Positions 26,185 through 36,610 of a stretch of DNA of 64,000 bases are shown in pieces. Source of the stretch: Cyanophora paradoxa (lineage: Eukaryota; Glaucocystophyceae; Cyanophorales; Cyanophoraceae); assembly GCA_004431415.1 (NCBI GenBank), contig QPMI01000439.1:1-64000 (forward strand). Direction: 5' to 3'. A program made the position numbers and the translations under genes. The notes under the pieces are model-generated. The model made no database searches and had not been told where the DNA came from. It worked only from the letters and a program-made list of their open reading frames with translations. Within the stretch, counting starts at the first letter, position 1, and the number at the start of each line of letters is the position of its first letter.

Positions 26185-28321
26185 ATGAACCGCGCGCCGG
26201 ATGCTCGATTCGCAGCCATCGGGGCCATCGCGGCGGCCGCCGTGGCCTGGCTCGCCGCGCGTGCCTACCGCTCCCGTCCGTGCGCGAAGCCCGACCTCTC
26301 GAACCTCTTCCAGCCCTTCAAGCTTGGTTCCCTCGAGCTTTCGAACCGCATCGTGATGGCCCCTATGACCCGGTGCGGGGGGCGGCAATTCCTGGCGCAG
26401 AACCGCGCGGCTCTCTCAACGCGCTCACCCCGCGGGGCGCCCAGGTGTTTTGCGAACGAGAAAGGGCTCGTTCCAACCGATGACATGGCCGCGTACTATG
26501 AGCGCCGGTGCGCACTTTCGGCCGGCCGGCGCCGATGACGTTCGTTGACGTCGTTTGACGTCGCGGGCGGGTTCGGCGCCCAGTGCGGAGCTGGGGCTCA
26601 TCATCACCGAGGGCACCATCATCCGCGCGGATGCGCAGGTTCGAAGCTCGCGGGCGGGCCGCGGGCCGCGGGCCGCGGGCCACGGCTGGCGCCGCTAAGC
26701 TCGGCGCCGGCGCGCAGGGGTACCCCCGGACTCCCGGCATCTACTCGAAGGAGCAGATCGCGGGCTGGAAGAAGGTCACGGACCGCGTGCACGCCAAGGG
26801 TGGCAAGATGTGCGCGGGGCTCCCGTACCCCCTGGTACCTCGGCTGCTCACCGGTAACCCCCTCCCCTTCTCCGTCCCCCCCCCTCTTCCCGCAGCTTCT
26901 GCCAGCTCTGGCACTGCGGCCGCGCCGGTCACAAGTTCTTCACCGGCATGGTGAGTCCTGTACCCCCCCCCCCCCGCACATTCCACGCTTCGCGACTCTG
27001 AAGGTGCCCCCTCAGGACCCTGTGTGCCCTTCGGCGGTTGCCCTGGAGGGCCGGGTACCGCGCACTCAGCTACAGTACGAGACGCCGCACGCTCTCACCC
27101 TCAAGGAGATCCCCGACCAGGTACCCCCCTCCCTTTTTCTCGGATTCGTCCCCCCCTCCGCTGAGGATGTACCCCCGACCTTGCGCTCCTGCGCAGATCG
27201 ATTCGTGGCGCCATGCCGCAGCCGCGGCAAAGGAAGCCGGGTTCGACGGCGTTGAGGCTGGCACCGTACCCCCCCTCGCCGGCCGCCCCCCGCTGATGCC
27301 CGCGCCCCCTTAGATCCACGGCGCCAACGGCTACCTCCTGGACCAGGTACCCCCGCACCCCTCGGCCATCCCCTTCGAAACCTTACAATCCCCCCCCCCC
27401 CCCCCCCCCCCCCCTCAGTTCCTGCACAAGGTCACGAACCAAAGGACGGACGCCTACGGCGGTACTCCCGAGAAGGCGCCTCGCCCCCTCCGCCATTCCT
27501 CCACCTGTACCCCCCTGAGTGCCCCGCAGGCGATTCGCTTCGTTCTCGAGGCCGTCGACGCGACCATCAAGGGTACGGCGTTCTCTTTCTCTGCGAGTTT
27601 CCCCTCGCGTACCCCCCACCCCCTCCGAGCCGCCCCGCAGGCTTCGGCGACTCGCGCCGCGTCGGCATCCGCCTCTCCCCCAGGTCCCCCCCCCCCCCGG
27701 CACCCCCTCCACCCCCCCCTCCCGTACATTTGAGAGCATCTTTGCACCGTTGAACGTGTACCCCACAGCGCCCTGTTCAACATGACGCACACGGCCGGGG
27801 ACGAGGAGACCTTCAAGCTGCTCCTCAAGGAGCTCGAGAAGCGGGACCTCGCCTACGTTCACGAGCGCGTACCCCCCTCCTCTTTCTTCCCCCCCCAAAA
27901 AAAAGACTTACGGGGCCCGGCAGGGGTACGTTCGACGACAACGTGGAGCTGGACTACCTCGGCGGACGCGCCTCTGCTTTCCTCCGCAAGAATTACAAGT
28001 CCGTTCACGTTCTTTCCTCTCTATCTCTCGTATTTCCCCTTTCTGAGCCTCGGGCAGGGGTACGGTGATCGGCTGCGGGGCCTACAGCGCCGAGTCGGGC
28101 GCCGCGGCGCTCAAGGACGGCAAGTTCGACCTCGTCTGCATCGGGCGGCCGGTCCTCGCCAACCCGTGCGCTCCGCCCCAATCCTAGTACCCCTCTCGCT
28201 GTGTATTATGTATCCCCCTCTAATCTCTCGGGCGGGCAGGAACTACGCGCAGCTGGTGCGGGAGGGCCGGCTCTCGGAGATCGTACCCATGGACAACAGC
28301 ATGCACGAGCGCCTGCACTAG
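26185..28321 (+). CDS. old yellow enzyme family NADPH:flavin oxidoreductase (OPR/NemA-like), membrane-anchored
   Basis: FMN-dependent ene-reductase; plant relatives reduce 12-oxophytodienoate and bacterial ones reduce activated alkenes. The start at 26185 ([20 protein letters not shown]) gives an N-terminal hydrophobic anchor, then [20 protein letters not shown] and PMTR. Splicing to the exon at about 26443 restores [20 protein letters not shown]. Next are [54 protein letters not shown] (about 26898-26951), [20 protein letters not shown] and [15 protein letters not shown] with the active-site His and Asn (27314-27435). The barrel ends with [19 protein letters not shown] (28062-28130) and [14 protein letters not shown], stop at 28319-28321. 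TDAYGG, the usual family loop, is present. Introns commonly start GTACCCC, and one at 27257 appears to use GC. Substrate cannot be told from sequence. Confidence 0.93.
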
Positions 28322-28779
28322 CCTAGTAGCTCCTCCTCTAGATCTCGCGATCGCGCGTTGCCCTGAACTCGAATCAAACCACATGATATCGATATGGGAG
28401 ATCACACGTGCAAGCGGGCGAAGCTTTTAAGCATGCCGCGCGCGGCCCGGCCGGGCCGGCTGCGGGGCGGCGCCGGCGCACTTTGGCGCACCTACACAGG
28501 CTCGCGGCGTGGCTCGCTTAGATCGATCTAGAGCTCGAGGCATGCGCAAAGGAGCTCGAGGCGGAGCCCGCAAACCTGGTACCTCGAACACACAATTGCA
28601 ATATGCACGTGCAACTTTAATTTAACCTCAACACGTACACGCTCTTCGATTACAACGTTTACTAAGTTAAGTTATCAAGCGTTCAAAAGAAAAAAGTACC
28701 ATATATAACTTCAAGAAAAATCAGAAGGCGGGAGGGAGGAAGAAGCGTGCCCCTCGAGTCCTGCCCGGGTCCCCCCAGC
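28322..28779. other. convergent 3' spacer, AT-rich part
   Basis: 458 bp between the stops of the old yellow enzyme gene and the C1-like gene. The right half is AT-rich (AATTTAACCTCAACAC..AGAAAAAAGTACCATATATAA, about 28610-28710) and may contain the minus gene's 3' UTR. No gene is seen. Confidence 0.5.
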
Positions 28780-30060
28780 CTAGAGGCGCGTCCGCTTGGG
28801 CGCCGGCTGGCCAGAGTCGAAGCAGAAGGCGCAGCAGAGGAACTCGCAAGCGTCGCATTTGAAGATTTCCTAAGAAAGCCGCGGCCGCAGGTTAATCAAG
28901 GAAGAGGAAGAGGAAAGCTAGGGGCCAGGCCGACCTGCTTCTCGAAGAGGCGGATCCCGCAGCTCTTGCACGCGCCGCCGGCGGTCGTGATCAGCTTCTG
29001 GGGGGCGCTCTTGATGTCGATGAGGTTGTGACCCTCGCGGTTGTGCACGGACGAGACGTTGCGCGCCCTGTTCGCTCGCATGCACGTCTCGCAGCAGAAG
29101 TAGTCGCAGTCCTTGCACATGTGCAGGAACTGCGCATGAGACGGGGGCGCGCGCGTGAGGCGGGGCGCGAACTTCGGAAGCGAGAACAGATCTAGACGGG
29201 GAGCCCGGCCGGAAGCGGACCTCGTCCATGAAAATGTACTTCCCGCAGCAGTCGGAGTGGCGTACGAACTCGCCGCTCCGCTTCAGGACGCGGTGCAGCG
29301 CGTGCGCATGCAGGCACGCCTTCTCGCCGGCGCCGGCGCTGCTCGGCGTCGGCTGAGCGTGGGCCTGCCCGCCGTTCAGAACCGACGCCGAAGCCCAAGC
29401 CGACGAACCAGCTCCGGCCGGCTGCGGCTGGGGGCGCCCAAAGTCGGCTGCGGCGGCAGCCGACAGGTTCGGTCTGAAGTTGAAGTCCGGATTCCCTGCT
29501 GGGGGCGGCCGGGTCCGCCCAGCGTCGGCTGCTGGAGCTGAGCGCGCAGCTTGCACGGATGCATATGATCCGACGGTGGGATACGTCGCCGCGGGCTGCT
29601 GCCAGGAGTTGAACAATGAAGTTGAGCTCGAGGCGGTGTTGGCCATGGTTGCTGTCGCTGCTGCGCGCCGTTGACCATGAGCCACAGTGAGCGGGAGCGC
29701 GCTCGGCTTTGGCGAACGCGCACATCGGAGCGTGCATCCCGGAGCGTAGAAGTAGCCTTCGGAGGCGGGCTTCCACGACCTCTCCTCACACATTCGCTCA
29801 ATCTTGACAGCGACGAAGATGCGGGCGGCCGGCTGGAACTCGTACACCATTGTCATCTCTTCCACGCCGCTCCAAGCTTCTGCCAGAACGCTCTTCGCGT
29901 CACCAACAGCGCGTCCGTTGAGATCATCGCTTCGAACGTGCGTGACGACGGGCGCTTGCTCATCCTTCTCCGCCTTCAGCGCCACGACTGCCGCGGCCGC
30001 ATCCTTCTCCGCCGCGCTGCTGCCAGCGGAAAGCACCTTCTCCCGAATGAACTTGAGCAT
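28780..30060 (-). CDS. protein with tandem C1-like (DC1-type) zinc modules
   Basis: Function unknown; such modules bind zinc and often proteins or lipids. The start at 30060 (MLKFIREKVLSAGSSAAEKD) opens a long exon to about 29226. It contains a predicted ordered N-terminal part (SWKPASEGYFYAPG) and a Ser/Ala/Pro-rich linker, then HALHRVLKRSGEFVRHSDCC and GKYIFMDE. The intron (GTCCGC donor at about 29220) joins this to LHMCKDCDYFCCETCMRAN. The second module is REGHNLIDIKSAP..CKSCGIRLFEKQ, spliced to EIFKCDACEFLCCAFCFDS, ending KRTRL with the stop at 28780-28782. Each module has the pattern H..L..CxxC..CxxC..CxxC, like DC1/C1 domains best known from land plants. Spacing is compatible with two zinc ions per module. 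It could alternatively be called a B-box or ZZ-like finger. Confidence 0.72.
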
Positions 30061-30553
30061 GGCTGGCGCTGATGGGCTGGCGAGGGCGCGGTTGGGCCCC
30101 TTGTCGGCGCTCTGGCAACGCGACAGTCAAATGCACGCTCTGCGACGAATGCACACGTGCATGAGCCATCCGCGCTACATATACCGTGCACGGTCATCTG
30201 ACTGACAACTGCTGCAGCCTGTATCCCCACCTGCCTGACTGGCTGCTGCAGCTACCTGAATGAGGCCCTACCCCCCAATCTGATCACTTGGCTGCGAACG
30301 CTCAGCTGCAACGAAGCTCTCTGAATGCAGCGGGGCGTCGGCTAGACCGCGGATGAAGGCGCAGGCAGGTCGCCTAGTGCCCCGCGCCCACATGAACAGG
30401 TCAGGCGGGCGACCCCGCGGTCAGCTGACGATTGCAATTGCGGGGTTTTTGTCAGAGCGTCAGTGCCTGCGTCAATTGCCAGCCGCAGGCCCAGCCGCAG
30501 TCGCGTTATCGGTCTGCCTCGTTCCGCTGCGTTATCGACCGCTGCAGCTGTGT
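30061..30553. promoter_or_regulatory. divergent 5' region, C1-like gene / unrecognised gene
   Basis: 493 bp between two outward-facing starts, rich in CTGCAG/CAGCTG-type motifs and TATATACC at about 30178-30184. The forward frame stays open back to 30353, so translation of the downstream gene could start earlier; no start there looks better. Confidence 0.45.
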
Positions 30554-32343
30554 ATGATACTCGCCGCAGCCGACATGCCGGAGAAGCGTGGATTCGTCAT
30601 CCGGCGCGCCCTCCAGAGGACGCCCGGACGAATTGGTAGCGTGTCCCACAGCGCCCTACTCTTCGTTGACGGCGATGGCCAGTACCGCGTTGTCGAGTAC
30701 ATGGACGGGTGCGCTCGCTCTATCGTGAAGGCCGCGGAGACGCGGAGACACGGAGACTCCATCGCTACGCCCACTGACGACCTCACTCTCAACCTATCAC
30801 CTACGGCCGCTCGCCGGGCCCTCGCGCCCGCCGCCGACCCGCCGTCGCCTGCGCGACCTGCGCCTCCACACCTCCCTCACTACCGCCGACACGCTCGCCT
30901 CCCGCCGCCACCGCTGCTCTTTCCCCCCCTGCCCTCTCTCGCCCGTTGCCCCAATCGCCCTCCCCCACGGCCCCATCCCCCACCCCCTCCGCCCCTTCCG
31001 CTCTGCTGATCTCCCGCTACCCCAGGGAGGGGACGGTGGTGCGGGCTGCCAGGTGGAAGGTCGTCGGTCGGCCGCTGAACCCACCGGCGCCTGCCCGGCC
31101 ACGCGCCAGGCCGGGGCGGCCGGACCGCCGTGGAGGGGCTCGTCATTGCCCGCGGTGGGGGGGAGGCGGTCGGCGGGCGGCTGGAAGCCCGGCGGAACGC
31201 GCCACTGGAGCCTCCCTCCTCCCGACCGCGGCTGCCCGACCCGGTCCTCCCCCGTCCTTTCCCACCGCCCAACGTCGCTCCATGCCGTGCCCTCCTCCCC
31301 GCCCCCGTCCCCCTTTCCCCCGACCAATCTTCCCCGAATGCTCTGAGCCCGGCGGCTCCACCAGGCTTGCTCTCGGACGAGCGAGCCCCCGACCCGACCC
31401 GCCGTGCCGATGACACGGCGGGCCGTACTCTAGCGTGTACAGAGTGGTTTAGATTATAGTGCGCCTTCTCGGAGGCCCTAGCTTACTAGGCATAGCGCTC
31501 GCTACAGCTGCAGCTCACTTCGCTGCCCACCTCTGATTGCTATTCTCGTCCCTGGGTAGTCACTCCCTTTCCCGCGTAGGATCTTTCCTGTGCTGCAGCT
31601 CTAGACTTAGTCCCCGGGGTAGCGTCTCCAGTTATTTCCATATCCGAGCTCCACCCGGTCCGATGTCCGAAAGGCTTAGTCCCGTAGGTTCATCTCTCGA
31701 CTTGACACAGATGGACACCTCAGTTATATCTCTAGCCATTTGTCTCGGTGTGTGCGAATTCATTGATTAAAACGTGAAGGCCGCATGCGGCTCGCCTCAG
31801 CTCACTCCGCCCGCCTGCATGCGCATGCGCAGCGGTCCGGGCGACCGCGGCTTCGTCCGCCGCTGGGACGCAGGCGCCATGACAGTGGAGTCGAAGGGCG
31901 AGGGATACGAAGTCGTGACGTTCTCCAAAGACACCGGCGGCTTCTTCTGGCAGAAGCAGCTGCGCGGGTTCCCGGTGCCGGCATCGAGAGACTCCAGCGT
32001 CGCCGAGGCAGACATGCGGGCGGCGATGGCTCCCAACCCGTACTCTATCCCGGACCGCTGGGTCTGCCACACCGCTCAGGTTCGAGCTGGCCCGTGGCCG
32101 CGGGTCCTTTCCCCAGTCCGCGCGCGCCGCGGAATTTGATCTGTGCGCGTACGCGTGCATGCGCAGGAGCACGTCCGCGTCAAGTGGGGCCTCCTCGCCT
32201 ACCAGAGCCCGGGCTGCCAGTGGGCAGAGCGGCCGGAGAAGCGCGCGGCGAGGCTGGAGGCAAAGCGCGCGTCCAGGCAGCTCGTGGAGGACGTGTACAC
32301 GGGGCTCGACTCGCCGTACAACCTCCCCTTCGACGGCGGCTGA
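30554..32343 (+). CDS. unrecognised protein, about 190 aa, split by a 1.1-kb intron
   Basis: I do not recognise the family. Exon 1 starts at 30554 or 30575 (MPEKRGFVIRRALQRTPGRI) and continues GSVSHSALLFVDGDGQYRVV to EYMDG at about 30706. A GTGCGC donor and the acceptor at about 31823 (..ATGCGCAG) join it in phase 2 to GPGDRGFVRRWDAGAM, then KGEGYEVVTFSKDTGGFFWQ, PNPYSIPDRWVCHTAQ and, after a second intron (32080-32166), EHVRVKWGLLAYQSPGCQWA. A basic stretch and the end DSPYNLPFDGG follow, stop at 32341-32343. An early His in SHSALLFV and a later Cys in VCHTAQEHV sit in the order expected of circularly permuted NlpC/P60- or LRAT-like cysteine hydrolases. This is a weak resemblance only. No signal peptide or membrane segment is seen. 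Confidence 0.55.
30707..31823 (+). other. large intron with atypical composition
   Basis: About 1.1 kb, far longer than most introns nearby. It has a GC-rich left part (30780-31415, Pro/Arg-rich open frames on both strands, no family recognised) and a less GC-rich right part (31440-31790, with TTATTTCCATATCC and GTTATATCTCTAGCC). This may be an insertion, but no terminal repeats, transposase or integrase motif is visible. Confidence 0.5.
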
Positions 32344-32793
32344 AGCCTTAGGACTCTCTCTGGCCCCACTCGCCGCGGCAGTTTGTTTCGCTTCCGCTAC
32401 GTGTGCCTTCGGCAGCCTTCCAGTCTTCTCCTATTACGTATGTAATGGTTTACTGATATCGATAGCGAAATAATATTGATGAACACGAAAAGTACAAGAG
32501 AATGAAGACTGATCATGAGGGTGCTTAAGCTTGAAGCTAACAAGTATAACACGCATTGCAAAAAATGCAAGAAGCCATTGAATGAAGCATGCCGGGAAGA
32601 GCATGTGGTCAGGCGCACAGCGAAGGGGGCCCCGTGGGGGGCCGCCCGCTGCCACTGCCGGAGCAGATTGTTTGTCCCTAACTGCCTACCGCTATTCCTA
32701 TGCGATCGAGTGCAGTTTATCGTAGAGCGAAATCCGAAGCGGGAGCCAAGCCAAGCCAAGCCAAGCCAAGCCAAGCCAAGCCGAGGGCTTGGC
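32344..32793. other. convergent 3' spacer
   Basis: 450 bp between the stop of the unrecognised gene and that of the transporter. The middle is AT-rich (GCGAAATAATATTGATG, about 32464-32480), followed by a (CCAAG)n repeat directly beside the transporter stop. No gene is supported. Confidence 0.5.
32748..32783. repeat. (CCAAG)n pentanucleotide repeat
   Basis: About seven tandem copies ending in CCGAGGGCTTGGC, immediately past the transporter stop at 32794 and therefore probably in its 3' UTR. Confidence 0.85.
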
Positions 32794-35700
32794 TTACGAC
32801 CAGTAGGGGGTGAAGCCCGGGGTCGAGGGGGGGCGGAGGGCCGGGCAGCCGCCGGCGAGGGCCTCGAACTGGGCCTCGGGGAGGCCCTCGTAGAGCCAGG
32901 TGCCGACGAGGGGCGTGTACTCGGGCAGGGAGCGCTGGAAGAAACCGAAGAAGGCGCCGGCCTCGCCGGCCGGAAGCGAGCCGATCTGGACCATGACGCG
33001 GCGCCACTCGGTGGCGGCGGTGAGGCCCCAGGCGCGCCGGAGGAGGTCAGCCGCCAGCGCGTTGTTGCCGATGGTGTTGGCCAGGGCGAGGGTCGAGCCG
33101 GCCTCGGCCGAGACCTGGCAGAAGGAGAATCAAGTCAGATCAAATCTGGATCAAATCTTCGGAATTCGAAGGCGCTCACGTGGGCGTCGATGTCGCGGGC
33201 GAGGGCGGAGAGGTACTGGCTCGCCGAGCCGAGGAGCTCGCGCCGGCGGGACTCGCTGCTCGGATTGTAAGCTGTTATGCTAAGAAGAAGATTCGATCCG
33301 GATTTGATCCGACGTGCCTGGTGTTGGAGAGGGCGCCGTCGAGGGCAGAGCGGGCCGAGGCGACGAGGGTGAGGTCCGCCTCGCGGTTCGCGGCGGCCTT
33401 GGCGGCCGCCTCGGGCGAGAGCGACGCCGCGATCGGGCCGTACACGATGTCCTACAAGCTCGGTCAGAAAGCTCAATCTTTTCATGCAAGCTTCGTCTTT
33501 CACGGACCTGGTGCTTGGCGGTCTCGTTCATGAGGACGTACAGGTCCTCGACGCGGCCGCGCACGTCGCGCAGGTCACTGCGAACGAAGGAAGGAAGGAG
33601 CTAAGTCGAACGATTTCGAAAGATTTGATCCGAGGCCGACGTCGACGCACGCCATGCCGGAGGAGAGGCGCTGGGCGAGGTCCGCCGAGCACGTCTTCAT
33701 CGCCGCGTGCTCGACGGCGACGAGCGTCGCCGCCGGCTGCGTGATCGCGGGGCCCAGGTCGAAGAAGATGCCTGCATGGAGACACCTCGTCGTTAGCTAC
33801 AGAGTACGCTAGATCTTAGTTAACGTTTATATTATAAGCAGTCTTAGGCCTCACCCTCGCCCTTGAAGAAGTGGATGGCCGAGAAGACGAAGATGGCGGC
33901 CGACTGGATCGTGATGAAGATGAGGAGGATGAAGCTCAAGATCTGCAGGATCATTTAGGATCCAAGCTCAGCAAATGCAAAGCTCAAGGAATTCGAAGGG
34001 CCCTAGAATTCGGACCTTGGTGATGTAGGTGTTGACCCAGCCGTGGTAGCAGATGGTGGTGATCGCCACGCAGTTGGAGGGGAACATGTAGATGTAGTAG
34101 AGGCGGTTGAAGGGGCGCTTCCAGAACGGGTTGCGGAGCTCCAGCACCAGGATGAAAACGTAGATCGTCATCTAGGTGGATAGATAGATTAAAACATGCT
34201 AGAGGCCACGGAGATTAATTAATAATAAGAAGTTCGGCGCACGGTGATCCAGTAGAAGATCTGGCCGCCGGCGTTCCAGTTGAAGAGGCCGATGATGCCC
34301 GACTGCCACGGGTTCTTGTACACGGGCGAGGTCATCGACGCCGTCGCAACGTGGAACTCGGCCTGTAGATTGAAGTCAGAGAAAGATGCATGAAGGGCTT
34401 CGGAAGCTTAAGCTTAAGGAAGTTCAAGATAGATAGATAGGTTTAGGGTTTAAGGACTTGAGCTCTAAAGGACTTTATGGTTTAATTCGAAAGCAAAGCA
34501 GATCTAGAATCGGATCATAAGCCAAGCTAAGCCGGCACGCACCATCCAGGGGAGGCCGGGGGCGGTGAGGATGTTCCACGAGACGCAGGCGAGGGCGGGG
34601 ACGGCGAGGAGGACGTAGGCGGCCGGGAGGGGGCCCAGCGGGTTCCCGACGAAGAAGTGCTTGTAGCAGAGCAGCGTCATGATGATCGTCCAGTTGCTGA
34701 AGAACGATAGAATTAGAATGAGCTTAAGCTGCTTAGATCTAGAAGCTCGATCTAGAAGTTTATAGAATAATCGGGCTTACAAGATGCCGAAGGAGAAGAA
34801 GAGCCAGGCGATGAGGTTGTAGTTGGGGCCGGCGAGGGCGAAGGCGCCGGCGCCGAGGATGTCCGCCGCGAAGGGCAGGAGCCAGGTCACGTTCATCGCG
34901 CCGATGCCCTTGGGCTCCGTGAACCTGCCAAGTCAAGTTAAGACCCATTGAGATTATGTACATCTATCTAAGGTGGGCGGACCACTTGTAGTAGGTGAGG
35001 AGAGTGCCGAGGATCTGGATGGGGCCGGCGACCCAGAAGATGCCCTTGGTCGCGTCGTCCTGGCTCTTCAGGCCCGTCAGCGAGAGCGGGAACTGCGCGC
35101 GGAGAGATTCGATCGGTCAGAGATTCGAATTCAAGGGATTAGATGGAGCGGATCCGGACCGAGGCCATGGGTCCGAGGGCGTTCTCATAGGGGAATGCGT
35201 TGGCGTCCGAGCAGAAGCGGGCCGCTGCGGGGCGGGGCGGGGGAAGGGGGAGCGCGGGTGAGCTCCAGCCTCAGGGGGAGGGGGGGTACAGGACAGGGAG
35301 GGGCGCACCGATGACGTAGAGGTAGAGGGTACCCCCGATGAGAACGAAGCCTGCGTACGCGCGCCTCCCCATCAGAAAACAAGAAGAGCAAGGCTCGGAT
35401 CAAATTTATCGAATCGCAGCGCACAGTGTCCGACGAAGGGGATGCCGAACTCGAACCAGAGCTGGCGCCAGCCGTAGACGAAGAGCTTGGCGAAGTGGAG
35501 CCCCAGGACGATCACGAAGACCACGATCGAGAGGAGGATGATCGCCTGCCACACCCACTGCGCTGCGGGGGGCTTAGAATCGAAGGCGGCCTTATAATTA
35601 AGCTTAAAGCTTAAGCTTTAGCTTAAGCTTAACTTAGTAGGCGCGCGGCCGGTCTTAACTTAGTCAGCTTAGTAACTTAGTAACTTAGCAGGGCTTAGAA

Positions 35701-36610
35701 GGAGAACTTCGGAATCGAGGACGAAGAAAGCAGACGGGGGCGGCGGTCTAGATCTAAACCTAGATCTAGATCTAGGGCGGGGCGGCGCGCGCGCGCGGGG
35801 GGGGACTCACTCCATGCGCCGGGGTCGCTGATGGGCTTGCCGGTGAGGATCGAGACGGCGGCGTTGGAGACCGAGGCGGGGAGCGAGCCGGGCATCGTCA
35901 CGTCCGGGTTCAGAGCCTACGAATACGGAGAAGACGTGAGTTCAAGGAGCATTAGATCTAGATCTTAAGCTGGGCTCTGCAGACGCGCGGCCGCGGGCGG
36001 GGCCCCGGGTTGGCTGGGCACCTTGAGGGTCGGGTCGGGGTCGCCGAAGAGGAAGACGCGGGCCACGAGCCACGTGATCCCGACGGACGCGAGGCCAATC
36101 GTGTCTGGGAGGGGAGGGGAGGGGAGGGGTTAGAGTTAGATCTAGACCGGAGCTGGCCGAACTTCGGAAGCGGAGGAACGCTCACCGACGAAGTGCGTGA
36201 AGTTCACGTACTTAACGGCCGTGCCGAGGAAGCCCAGGGGCTTCTCGGGCGCGGCGGGCTTCAGGTACGTGGTGTCGACGATCGGCCGGCCCCGCACGGG
36301 GTACTGGTACGCCGGCACCGCCGAGCGCGCCGGCTGCTGCTTCGGCTTGTCGTCCCCGAACAAGTTGACGTCGAACACCTGCGCGCACGGCCCCGTCAGC
36401 CGCGAGCCCCGCGACCGGACCGCCCGCGCACGCCGGTTCCGAGGGCGGAACGGCGTGGTCGATCTAAGGGCGCCAGGATGAGCGCGCGCACCGCGAATCC
36501 ATCCGAGCTGGAGTCCGGCACTTGTGTGACTCTGCTCCCCGCGTCAGCGCGCGCACGCCGGGCGCGAATGACGGCGCGGCGGCGGCGCACGTTACGATGT
36601 CAGGCGCCAT
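32794..36610 (-). CDS. multi-pass membrane protein, SLAC1/TehA-like (TDT, voltage-dependent anion channel superfamily)
   Basis: Predicted anion or organic-acid channel/transporter. A probable first exon MAPDI (start 36610, GTAACG donor) joins in frame to VFDVNLFGDDKPKQQP (about 36190-36378) and VKYVNFTHFVG. Membrane segments follow on small exons: GLASVGITWLVARVFLFG, WQAIILLSIVVFVIVLGLHF, GIFWVAGPIQILGTLLTYYK, VTWLLPFAADILGAGAFALA, NLIAWLFFSFGIL, a pore-helix-like NWTIIMTLLCYKHFFVGNPL then GPLPAAYVLLAVPALACVSW, FYWITVMTIYVFILVL, FPSNCVAITTICYHGWV and LSFILLIFITIQSAAIFVFS. The PLGPLPAAYVLLAVPAL block resembles the TDT family's PLPP..LFILLAPP element. A soluble helical C-terminus of roughly 250 residues ends FTPYWS (stop 32794-32796); it is not typical of bacterial TehA. 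Substrate unknown. About fifteen exons; one late intron (about 33130-33175) is repeated in sequence near 33275-33310. Confidence 0.6.

Noticed and set aside
30880-31416. antisense gene inside the large intron
   Set aside because: Pro/Arg/Gly-rich frames on both strands with no recognisable domain; typical of GC-rich non-coding DNA.
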